Made by a program: the position numbers and the translations under genes
Source of the DNA: Serendipita indica DSM 11827
Taxonomy: Eukaryota > Basidiomycota > Agaricomycetes > Sebacinales > Serendipitaceae
Direction of reading: 5' to 3'
Length of the DNA: 64,000 nucleotides
Assembly: GCA_910890315.1 (NCBI GenBank)
Contig: CAJVGD010000042.1
Coordinates: 1,488,001 to 1,552,000 of the forward strand
Shown here: one piece after another, positions 37,551 through 46,530 of the stretch
How positions within the stretch are numbered: the stretch's first letter is position 1
How the letters are laid out: each line of letters begins with the position of its first letter
The notes under the pieces: model-generated
Seen by the model: the letters and a program-made list of their open reading frames with translations, nothing else
Databases searched by the model: none
What the model was told of the DNA's origin: nothing

Positions 37551-38708
37551 ATGAACGCATATACACCCCACAATCATCTCCCGCAGTCTGGAATCCACAC
37601 TCACGTCTTCGAGGACCCCCGCCATCTACTGAAGAGCCTTGAAGCCGAACTGGGATCACGTCCACAGCAGTCGAACATTGTCTATGCGCACGCCTACAAA
37701 CTCGCCCAGAAACTCAATGGCAGAGAGCCCATAGCCCCCGGCCAATATTGGGTCGCAGTCCTCTCGTATTCGCAGCAGCAACAACAGCAACAACAACAAC
37801 AACAACAACAACAGGTACCGACACTAGCCCTCGACTTTGTATTGGCCATTACCACTGGATCACTTGGGGCCTATCCGGTCTTCATCTACTCCCACCATCC
37901 AACCTCGCGCTTGACACCTGCGTTTCTCGAACCACGTATGGCTCAGTTGGCCATGCGGCTAGCCGGTCGTGTCCCACCGTCGCGCGTCTTTTCCGTCTTT
38001 GCCCCAGAACCAGTGACACGCGCATTTGCTGCTGCTTGGGGAGCGACCACTGGTGCTCGCGTTGTTCATGGCGAACCATGGTATGTCGCTACCTCGTCGT
38101 TTTGCACGCGTGAGACGTTTAGGGGAGCCACATTCGGCGGGCCAAACTCGGAAGTGGTGGGAGAATGCTTCCAAGGTCATGAGTTGCGCAAAGCCACACT
38201 CCACGATCTCGACGCTTGCGCGAAATTATGCCAAGAGTTTGCGGCGACGTCTCCCCCGTTCACTCTCGACGCACAGCGTGCCCGACTCGAGGCCGAGGAA
38301 CTCATACGACAAGGTGTCCTCTGGGTGTACGCCCTCCCACCCACAGAAGCCGACACCACCAACGTCTTCTACAAGCGAAAGGCAATTGCATCTATTGTTG
38401 CCGTCACACGCTCGACGCCGACTGTATCTGCCATCACCAAGGTTTACACTACCCCACTCTACCGGCAACGAGGATGTGCTGACCGGCTTGTTGCGCATGT
38501 GACTTCAGAATTGCTGTTCGACCAGCAAAAGGCCGCTGTCGTTCTCTTTGTTGGCCACACTCTGGATGCTGTGCGCGTCTATGAGCGCATAGGCTTTACT
38601 GGTCTCCGTGGTCTCTCGAGAGGTGCAAAGGGACCAAGAGAGATTGTCGACGGCGTCGAGGACTGGCTCGAACTTGGGTTTGAAGGCGCGGAGCTCGGTC
38701 ATTGGTAA
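37551..38708 (+). CDS. GNAT acetyltransferase with polyglutamine tract
   Basis: A single-exon gene of 385 codons. The C-terminal half is a GNAT fold: ELRKATLHDLDACAKLCQEF (first helix), KAIASIVAVTRSTPTVSAIT (core strands), then VYTTPLYRQRGCADRLVAHV with the acetyl-CoA loop RQRGCA, and ERIGFTGL, the last strand. The N-terminal half resembles yeast-type GNAT proteins with an extra domain (ARVVHGEPWYVATSSFC). A stretch of 14 Gln codons (37773-37814, mostly CAA) interrupts a conserved strand region (QYWVAVLSYS...VPTLALDFVL). The substrate is unknown. The start matches the family because the upstream in-frame codons quickly lead to a stop. Confidence 0.8.
   Translation: MNAYTPHNHLPQSGIHTHVFEDPRHLLKSLEAELGSRPQQSNIVYAHAYKLAQKLNGREPIAPGQYWVAVLSYSQQQQQQQQQQQQQQVPTLALDFVLAITTGSLGAYPVFIYSHHPTSRLTPAFLEPRMAQLAMRLAGRVPPSRVFSVFAPEPVTRAFAAAWGATTGARVVHGEPWYVATSSFCTRETFRGATFGGPNSEVVGECFQGHELRKATLHDLDACAKLCQEFAATSPPFTLDAQRARLEAEELIRQGVLWVYALPPTEADTTNVFYKRKAIASIVAVTRSTPTVSAITKVYTTPLYRQRGCADRLVAHVTSELLFDQQKAAVVLFVGHTLDAVRVYERIGFTGLRGLSRGAKGPREIVDGVEDWLELGFEGAELGHW
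37773..37814 (+). repeat. Polyglutamine-coding CAA/CAG repeat
   Basis: Fourteen in-frame Gln codons; nine of the CAA codons are uninterrupted or nearly so. This is likely to be length-variable between strains. Confidence 0.85.
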
Positions 38709-39495
38709 GCCGGGATGAGACGATCATCCCACAAAGATTGTACCATTTCCTCGGTGCGAATGAATACCTCGGAAAGGAGCAGGCTCCGCGGTACTACCCA
38801 TTACCCCAGCATTCTTCTTGCACATTACAATCCAGTCATGTCGTTCATGATCATTACGGACACTTCGTATGTTCCTTTAATTCGCTTCTTACCATCTACC
38901 TACTTCACTGCATTTGGACTACTCGTGCTAGCTATGTATTCGTTAATGTATGACAGCAAAATCATATAGTACAGTGATTGTTTCACTAGCTTGCTTAGCG
39001 ACGTGGTGCCTGGTTGAGACGTTGCTTCCTAAGGGGACATGGTCCCTCCTCTCGCAACTCGAGGGCTACACGGATTCTAGTCTATACAAAGTCACATACT
39101 ACACAACGCCCACCGACGCGTTATGCGTGACCTCATATTGTCCAACTTTGCCGCCAAGCCACGCTCCACTGCAACCGGAACATCGGAGATAAATGCACAA
39201 GCTTTTGAGTTGATAGATGAATGATTCGTGTACATTCTATTAGGATGACGCTATTCGGAGAAACAAACGCCAGAGCCAGAGCGTTGACGTCACTGTGGGC
39301 GGAAGTGAACGGTGCGCAGAGTCAGAGGGGTTTGGAGCCGTGGAGTGCGTCTGTGAACGTGACCATGGAAGGGAAATGACGGCGATGATCTCAGAGGGCC
39401 ATGGGCGGGACATAAAAACAGCGGACGCATACCCAAGATTTTGTCCCTCAGAAAAACCTATCAGATCCAAATCAACCAAACCAGCCAAATCTAAC
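38709..39495. other. Intergenic stretch before small proteolipid gene
   Basis: Only short frames were seen. The last 130 bp (from about 39367) begin the 3.57-kb duplicated unit. Confidence 0.5.
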
Positions 39496-39749
39496 ATGGG
39501 AAGCGTCTTTTCCTCCATTGGTCGTGGCATTTCTGCCGTTATCAGCGCCATTGCCAACGTCTTTATCACTATTGTCAACGCAATCACTAGCGTACGTACC
39601 ACGAAATGGAGACGAAAGTCGAGGTCTGACCCATCCAATAGGTGATTGTGACCATCTGCCGCTTCATTGGCGACATTATCTGCTGCCGCTTTGGGTCCCG
39701 ACGACGTCGCGGAGGGACCACAACTACACACCGGAAAGGGCGGTACTAG
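39496..39749 (+). CDS. Small membrane-associated protein (copy 1)
   Basis: A short gene of two exons. The ATG at 39496 gives MGSVFSSIGRGISAVISAIA, and the intron is 39591-39642. Then VIVTICRFIGDIICCRFGSR and RRRRGGTTTTHRKGRY with the stop at 39747-39749. Gly-2 and Ser-6 fit an N-myristoylation signal; the Cys pair in IICCRF could be palmitoylated; the hydrophobic middle (about 40 residues) is amphipathic. Proteins of this pattern (MGxVFS, Ile/Ala-rich core, CC, Arg-rich tail) are common and uncharacterised in Agaricomycetes. It lies beside the DUF6533 receptors and was duplicated with them. Confidence 0.7.
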
Positions 39750-40334
39750 GACAGTACGACGTGTAATATTATCAAGGACCTAATGTATCATCATCATTAA
39801 TCATTACCTAATACTACGAATGCGGCTATCAATCTGTGCCTAAGTTGCCAGACCATGAACATGATTGAATGGGCGGCGCCAGACGTTTCGTCATGTTAGA
39901 TGCGCCTTAAATCACCCGAGTTACGGTTAACGCCAAAAGCTACCCGACTTGTGCCCTCCGCCAATATACAATTGATCCTAGGCTCCTAAAACATTCGGCG
40001 CCGAGTCGAGACCTACCTTGTGTGCACACATAAGTACCGAATGCAGCCACCCGCGTCTCATTGCTGCCGTACGGGTAATAGCACTTGGACCCCACTTTAT
40101 TCCCACTGCCTGAGAACGCAAAAGACGAGTAGTCGGAGTTCGTCTTGCTCACGTCGGTGAGTTCGCCTCTGTCTCGTCTTCATCGTCATATCTCGGAGTG
40201 CCCGTTGTATGTTCCGCACGCAAACAGGGCGCTGAAGTTTCCCTTGTGCTTTCGAATCGACACGACCGGCTCCGCGACCCCTCTCCTTCCTCACTACTCT
40301 CCCTTAGTCGTCCCACTTCACCGTCGGCGGTAGA
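39750..40334 (+). other. Promoter and leader region of DUF6533 gene A
   Basis: This 585-bp region is duplicated as 43321-43886 at high identity. It has no gene of its own. Where copy B has CATATATAAG, this copy has CACACATAAG (about 40025-40034), so the TATA-like site is lost. Confidence 0.55.
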
Positions 40335-41835
40335 ATGACGGTCAACTGGGCTCTTGGAGGCTACGGGGACACGAGGATCCCTACCAACAGCACGCCTCTT
40401 GCCCCGAGGGACAGCACCCTGGCACCAGATCTCGAGATGATCTCGCTGCTCTCGACCCACCTCCTTTCGAAACAGGTCTGCCGTGAGTACCTTCTTCGCG
40501 TGAGCTTTGGAAAACCTGCTAATACGACAGAGGTCAGTGGGCCTGTCCGTCTGGGTCATCTACGACTACTGTGCGTTACGTTGCCAAAAGTCTCTGTCAT
40601 TTTATACTAAGACCGTTGCACCAGTTCTGATTACGGACGACAGTGTGAATGATCATATCCCCAGACTTTTTCTGGCTGGCTGACCCCTCGAGCAGGTCAA
40701 CTTGTTTTGGTCGTATAGATGGAATATCTCAAAAGTGCTTTTCTACCTTGTTCGTAATTCCTTAACCTTCTGTTCGCCCCACACTTAAAGTAGCCATAGA
40801 GTCGATATATGACAATCCTCATTGTCTCATTGACTACTATAGGCAAGTCTCACCATAGGAACGGTTCACATTCGATAACTTTGTCTCTAGAGATCTTTAC
40901 CCCAAATCCTTCTGACACGGTACGAACATTACATTATAGAGATAGGGCAGCTCACATAGTGTCCGTTGTCTTCTTTCTAGTTGTAAGTAAAGCCCTCGTC
41001 ACTTTCTGCCCAACTCACAATCAGCAGCTGTCGCATCTATCCCTGGCTATGGCTGGTTGGATCCATCATTCTGATGGGTATCATGAATCGTCTGTTATTT
41101 CTTGACCATGACCGCCTTGTGACTGAACTGTCTGCAGTCGTGCTCATTTCCCGAATCTATGCTCTCTGGAACAGGTCGCGACTCATTCTCATCGTCACAA
41201 TGTTTGGTCTCATCTTCCAGCTATCATGGTTTATTGCTATGGTCAGCTATACCAACAACCTTGCCACCCTGGCACATAGCTCTCCTCCTTTCACTGGGTG
41301 TTTGCGCATCCCGTGCACCTCTTTAGGATGGACCGTGCTCGTCCCTCCAGTCTTCAACGAGGCCACCCTCATCCTTCTCACCGCCATCAAGACTTGTCCC
41401 ATGGTCATCCAACACGGTTTCCATGTGCCACTTTACAATCTACTCCTTCGTGATGGATTCCTCTATTTCCTCCTGATCATAATCATTTATTCCATCAATC
41501 TCATCTCAGCCTTTCGGCCTTCGCCCCTGAAAACGATTCTTGAGGTTTCCTTTCCTGCGCTCTCTTTCATGGGCATCTCCTGCACTCGCCTGCTCCTTCG
41601 GTTGCAGCGAGCATTGATATCGGGTGCTGATGATGATCCCCAGACCGAGTTTGACCGATCAGAGATAACCAGGAACTGGCCCATTGTCACGTTTGGAGGG
41701 AGTGGGGGAAACCATATGGGTTCAAAGGGGATGAACATCTCTCCAACCCGCTCTCATTTACCTATTGTAACACTCCCATACGCTGAGGAGGGTACTCAAA
41801 GGGAGTGCAGACGGTATGAGCCTCAAGCAGACTAG
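40335..41835 (+). CDS. DUF6533 seven-helix membrane protein A
   Basis: A seven-helix membrane protein of the fungal DUF6533 family, of unknown function. Exon 1 (ATG 40335) starts MTVNWALGGYGDTRIP with possible N-glycosylation (NST). The helix-1 exon is LGLSVWVIYDYF, then ITDDS, VNLFWSYRWNISKVLFYL and SRYMTILIVSLTTI. A GC-AG intron lies at 40843-40890; the exon EIFTPNPSDT follows; then comes a 2-nt micro-exon at 40981-40982 between introns 40920-40980 and 40983-41027, then CRIYPWLWLVGSIILMGIM. The last large exon starts VLISRIYALWNRSRLIL and carries helices 4-7, PPFTGCL, and the motif NWPIVTFGGSGG. The stop at 41833 is early: copy B has one more G (GCAGGACC against GCAGACT) and continues 24 residues. 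Confidence 0.8.
40981..40982 (+). other. Apparent 2-nt micro-exon (TT) in gene A
   Basis: It lies between TTTCTAG and GTAAGTAA. Including it keeps the frame that encodes CRIYPWLWL; skipping it destroys that frame. The same element occurs at 44534, 47182 and 49715. Confidence 0.6.
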
Positions 41836-42595
41836 AAGCTGTCTTGGGACCGCTGGAGCTCGACCTGAAACCTCGTAGATGATGCATACGACGATGTATT
41901 TGTCAAATCAAGATGGCAGAAAGAGAGATGGGAACCGTGATGTCAGCAGTTGAGGCCGTATTGAGCGTGGCATTTAGGGACTTGTCGGATGTACTTCTGG
42001 AAATGGACGTGTAATCCACTCACGAGCTAGGAACGGCCGGATGGTGCCGGGACGAGTATTAAGTTTATTGTATTCTCTTTGTAGCATCAGACGTGCCTAA
42101 ACTCATTTAATTGAGCTGTAACTGCCACCAACAGGTTGATGGCTTGACTGAACTCTGAGCGTCGAGCAGCGCGAGAGACGAACTTTGTCCCAGCTTGATC
42201 GGCGGAAACTTGTACTGAACCAATTAGAATCAAGGTGAAGAGTCGGAGATCAAACGCTGATTGACGAGGAGAGAAGCACGGCCCGGTCTAAATCAGGACA
42301 TGCGAGGCCCTGTGGCAATCGCGGTGCAAACAAATGCCCTGAATTGATAGTACAGATCACCGTAGAGTACTCGCATCTGTGGACTAGCGGGACCACTGTA
42401 TAGCGTTCAGAGGCCTTGCTCACGTCGACGAGCACCTCTTTCTCGCTGTCACACCTCGGAGCCGCAGACACTGCCCATCGGAAGAATAGAGACTGTTCGA
42501 CGCGTAGATAGGGCCTAATATCTTCGTTATTCTTCCAAGGTACACGAACACCTTGGCTCCGAGCATCCTCATTCTCCTCGTCGTATGATTTTGCG
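41836..42595. other. Spacer after DUF6533 gene A
   Basis: It is duplicated after gene B (about 45446-46530), where it has an extra insertion of roughly 300 bp. No gene was seen. Confidence 0.5.
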
Positions 42596-42937
42596 ATGGC
42601 CACCAACGTTACAACGGCACTCAACTCGACTTTGGCAGAGTATGGGAACACGAAGAGTACTACCGGAGATAGCACGTTCACTGTAGGGACAGACAGTCCT
42701 TCGCCATCAGCCCTGGCGATGGTCGCTTTGTTCCTGTCCACGTCCAGTCGAACAAACCTTCTGTACGTCCGATTCGACCATTTGGGCACATGTACTGATG
42801 TGAACATGACAGTGGGCCTGGCCGCCTGGGTTATCTACGACTACTGTGTGTCACCAAGAGCTTTGACCGCCTCAAACCAACCTCTGTTACACAATTTTTG
42901 ACTATAGAAGACTTTGCAAGGCATTATCCTTCCCATA
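42596..42937 (+). pseudogene. Truncated 5' fragment of a DUF6533 gene
   Basis: It matches the start of DUF6533 gene C (46531): MATNVTTALNSTLAEYGNT against MATNGTMAFNSTLAEYGNT. The second exon piece WVIYDYC and the intron before TTTTGACTATAGAAGAC are also recognisable. One base is missing relative to C near 42720 (TTTGTTCCTG against TTTTTTCTCTG), which shifts the frame, and everything after about 42937 is replaced by the beginning of the second duplication unit. It is a by-product of the tandem duplication. Confidence 0.8.
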
Positions 42938-43065
42938 TGAAGGGAAATGACGGCAATGATTTCAGAGAGCCACGGCGGGACGTAAAACCAGCAGATACAT
43001 TCCCAAGATTTTGTCCCCCAGAAAGAGTTATCCAATCCAAACCAACCAAATCTGCAAAATCTACC

Positions 43066-43320
43066 ATGGGAAGCGTTTTTTCATCCATTGGTCGTGGCAT
43101 TTTCGCTGTTATCAGCGCCATTGCCAACGTCTTCATCACTATTGTCAACGCAATCACTAGCGTACGTACCACGAAATGGAGATGAAAGCCGAGGTTCAAC
43201 CCATCCAAATAGGTGATTGTGACCATCTGCTGCTTCATTGGCGACATTATCTGCTGCCGCTTTGGGTCCCGACGACGTCGCGGAGGGACCACAACTACAC
43301 ACCGGAAAAGGCGGTACTAG
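43066..43320 (+). CDS. Small membrane-associated protein (copy 2)
   Basis: A duplicate of the gene at 39496. MGSVFSSIGRGIFAVISAIA, then a GT-AG intron (43161-43213) and VIVTICCFIGDIICCRFGSR, ending THRKRRY. The N-myristoylation-like start, the double Cys and the Arg-rich tail are all kept; one more Cys is gained (TICC against TICR). Both copies look intact, so the protein has been preserved since duplication. Confidence 0.7.
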
Positions 43321-43561
43321 GACAGTACGACGTAACATTATCAAGGACCGAATACCACGGATGCGGCTATTAATCTGTGCCTAGTTGCCTGACCATGAAC
43401 ATGATTGAATTGGCGGGCCCGAACTTTTCGTCACGTTGGTGCGCCCTAAATCACCGAGTTACGGTTAACGTCAAAAGCCATCCCACTTGTGCCGTCCGCC
43501 AATATGCAATTGATCCTAGTCTCCTAAATCTTCGGGGCCAGGTTGAGACCTACCTTGTGCA

Positions 43562-43569
43562 TATATAAG
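43562..43569 (+). promoter_or_regulatory. TATA-like element upstream of DUF6533 gene B
   Basis: TATATAAG lies 325 bp before the ATG of gene B. The same position in copy A reads CACATAAG. The distance is long, so the element would need a long leader. Confidence 0.3.
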
Positions 43570-43886
43570 TACCGAATGCAGCCACCGGCGTCTCATTGTA
43601 ACAATTGCTACCGTACGGGTCATAGCACTTGGACCCGCCCACTTTGTTTCCACTGCCTGAGAACGCAAAAGACGAGTAGTCGCAGTTCGTCTTGTTCACG
43701 TCGGCGAGTCTACCTCTGTCTCGTTTTCACCGTCATACCTCGGAGTACCCGTTGTATGTTCCACACGCAAACAGAGCGCTGAAGTCTCCCTTGTTCTTTC
43801 GAATCGACACGGCCGGCTCCGCGAACCCCCCTCCTCTCTTCGTCACTGCACTCGCTTGGTCGTCCCACTTCGCCGTTGGCGGTATA

Positions 43887-45445
43887 ATGACAGACAACTG
43901 GGCTCTTGGAGTCTACGGGGACGCGAGCATCGCTATAAACAGCACGCCTCTTGCCCCGAGGGACAGCACCCTGGCACCAGATCTCGAGATGATCTCGCTG
44001 CTCTCGACCCACCTCCTTTCGAAACAGGTCTGCCGTAAGTACCTTCTTCGCGTGAGCTTTAGGAAACCTGCTAATACGATAGAGGTCAGTGGGCCTGTCC
44101 GTCTGGGTCATCTACGACTACTGTGCGTTACGTTGCCAAAAGTTTCTGTCATTTTATACTAATACCGTTGCACCAGTTCTGATTACGGACGACAGTGTGA
44201 ATGATCACATCCCCCGACTTTTCCGGCTGGCTGACCCCTAAGCAGGTTAATCTGTTTTGGTCGTATCGATGGAGTATCTCAAAAGTGCTTTTCTATCTTG
44301 TTCGTGATCCCTTGCATATATATATATCCGTTCCACTTACCATTAGCCATAGAGTCGATATATGACAATCCTCACTGTCACATTGACTACTATAGGCAAG
44401 TCCCTCCGTAGGAACGGTTCACATTCGATAACTTTGTCTCTAGAGATCTTTACCCCAAATCCTTCTGACACGGTACGAACATTACATTATAGAGATAGGG
44501 CAGCTCACATAGTGTCCGTTGTCTTCTTTCTAGTTGTAAGTAAAGCCCTCGTCACTTTCTGCCCAACTCACAATCAGCAGCTGTCGCATCTATCCCTGGC
44601 TATGGCTGGTTGGATCCATCATTCTGATGGGTATCATGAATCGTCTGTTATTTCTTGACCATGTCCGCCTTGTGACTGAACTGTCTGCAGTCGTGCTCAT
44701 TTCCCGAATCTATGCTCTCTGGAACAGGTCGCGACTCATTCTCATCGTCACAATGTTTGGTCTCATCTTCCAGCTGTCATGGTTCACTGCCATTGTCATC
44801 TATACCAATAGCCTTGCCACCCTGGCACATAGCTCTCCTCCTTTCACTGGGTGTTTGAGCGTCCCGTCCACCTCTTTAGGATGGACCGTGCTCGTCCCTC
44901 CAATCTGCAACGAGGCCATCCTCATCCTTCTCACCGTCATCAAGACTTATCCCATCGTCGTCCAACACGGTTTCCATGCGCCACTTTACAATCTACTCCT
45001 TCGTGATGGATTCCTCTATTTCCTCCTGATCATAATCATTCAAGTCACCAGTCTCATCTCGGTCTTTCGACCCTCGCCACTCACAATGATCCTGGTGATT
45101 TCCTTTCCGGCACTCTCTGTCATGGGCATCTCCTGCACTCGCCTGCTCCTTCGGTTGCAGCGAGCACTGGTATCGGGCGATCATGATGACTCCCAGACCG
45201 AGTTTGACCGATCAGAGGTAACCAGGAACTGGCCCATTGTCACGTTTGGCGGGAGTGGGGGAAGCCGTATGGATCCAAAGGCGATGAACCTTGGCCAGAT
45301 GTCTCCCATTCGCTCTCAAATACCCATCGTAACACTCTCATACGCAGACGACGGTGTGCAAAGGGAGTACAGACAGTATAAGCCTAAAGCAGGACCAGAA
45401 ACTGTCTTGGGAGCGCTGGAGCTCGACCTGAAACCTCCTGGATGA
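43887..45445 (+). CDS. DUF6533 seven-helix membrane protein B
   Basis: Duplicate of gene A. The ATG at 43887 gives MTDNWALGVYGDASIAINST. The exon series is as in A: a GC-AG intron at 44396-44443, exon EIFTPNPSDT, the 2-nt micro-exon TT at 44534-44535, then CRIYPWLWLVGSIILMGIM. The last exon carries VLISRIYALWNRSRLIL, helices 4-7 and NWPIVTFGGSGG, and a full tail ending LGALELDLKPPG. The stretch 44410-44775 equals 40857-41222 of gene A except for one base, whereas both sides differ at about one base in eight or more. Unlike A, B has the long tail without the missing base. Confidence 0.85.
44534..44535 (+). other. Apparent 2-nt micro-exon (TT) in gene B
   Basis: Same context as in gene A: TTTCTAG before and GTAAGTAA after. 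Confidence 0.6.
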
Positions 45446-46530
45446 CGCATACGACGATTTATTTGTCGAATAACGATGGGGGAAAGAGAGGTGGGAACCG
45501 CGACGTCAATAGTCGATGTCGTATTGAGCGTGGCGTTGGAAGTAGACGTGTAAACCGCTAACGATCTACGAGTGACCAGATGATCCTGGAGACGAGCCTT
45601 AGTGTATGCTTGTTGTAGTTTTATACGTGCCTGAAATCATTTAATTGAGCTGTAACTGCCACCGACAGGTCGATGGCTTGACTGGACTATGAGCAGCGCG
45701 AGAGACGAGCTTTGTGCCAGCTTGATCGACGGAATCTTGTGCTGAACCAATCAGAATCAAGGTGAAGAGTCGGAGATCAAACGCTGATTGACGAGGAGAG
45801 AAGCACGGCCCGGTCTAAATCAAGACACGCTCCGCCCTGTGATAATCAAGGCATATACATTCTCAAACAGAGCAGCCCTTAGCCAGCCTAGTTTACCCAC
45901 AAACGGGGCGACGGGATGATCTGGTTGATATATTATGTGCCTGTCCAATGACCCCACTATGAAACTCATTGATATCTGGGTCGTTGGGACGGCTTTGTCT
46001 CCTCTGAGATCTATTCCAGTTTCTAAACGTCTGAACTTGTTATACATCGGCTGCTGTTCCCCATGTCCACCGACCCTCCGAGTTCACGCCGTGGGGCCAT
46101 TCAACTTGATCTCCTCTTTATCCATCGGGCGCCGTGACGAGGCTTTCTGCCCTGCGAAAAAATGCCCTGAATTGATAGTCTAGATCACCGTAGGGCACCC
46201 ACGATGTCCAGATGGTTCATCGGTGATTCATTGCAGTCACAACCCCCCCGCCGTTGCGTTTTGATGCACCTTGGACCTGTCCACCTCGTTCCTGCTGCCT
46301 GATACTCGCATCTGTGGACTAGCGAGACCAATATATAGCGTTCAGAGGCCTTGCTCACGTCGGCGAGCACCTCTTTCTCGCTGTCACACCTCGGAGCCAC
46401 AAACACCGCCCATCGGAAGAATAGGGTCTGTTCGACGCGTAAATCCGGCGTAAATTCTTCATTGTTCTTCCAACGTACACGAACACCTTGGCTTCGAGCA
46501 TCCTCATTCTCCTCGTCGTATAATTTTACG
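45446..46530. other. Spacer before DUF6533 gene C
   Basis: The first 390 bp match the spacer after gene A. About 45850-46160 is an insertion absent from that copy. No gene was seen. Confidence 0.5.

Larger units (their letters stand above)
39368..42937 (+). repeat. Tandem duplication unit 1 of 3.57 kb
   Basis: It contains the first small proteolipid gene, DUF6533 gene A and the 5' end of a further DUF6533 gene. The same order starts again at 42938. The junction is visible at about 42937: sequence related to DUF6533 gene C switches to the unit's beginning at GAAGGGAAATGACGGC. The offset between copies is 3570 bp at the small gene and 3552-3553 bp in the receptor gene. Confidence 0.85.

Noticed and set aside
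38950-39192. 80-codon frame with a hydrophobic start (VIVSLACLATWCLVETLL)
   Set aside because: Weak; first codon and promoter unclear and no homologue is recognisable. A small secreted protein cannot be excluded.
40809-41105. 98-codon frame (and its twin at 44362-44658) inside the DUF6533 genes
   Set aside because: It is a wrong-frame read through introns and the micro-exon; it is similar in both copies only because the DNA is duplicated.
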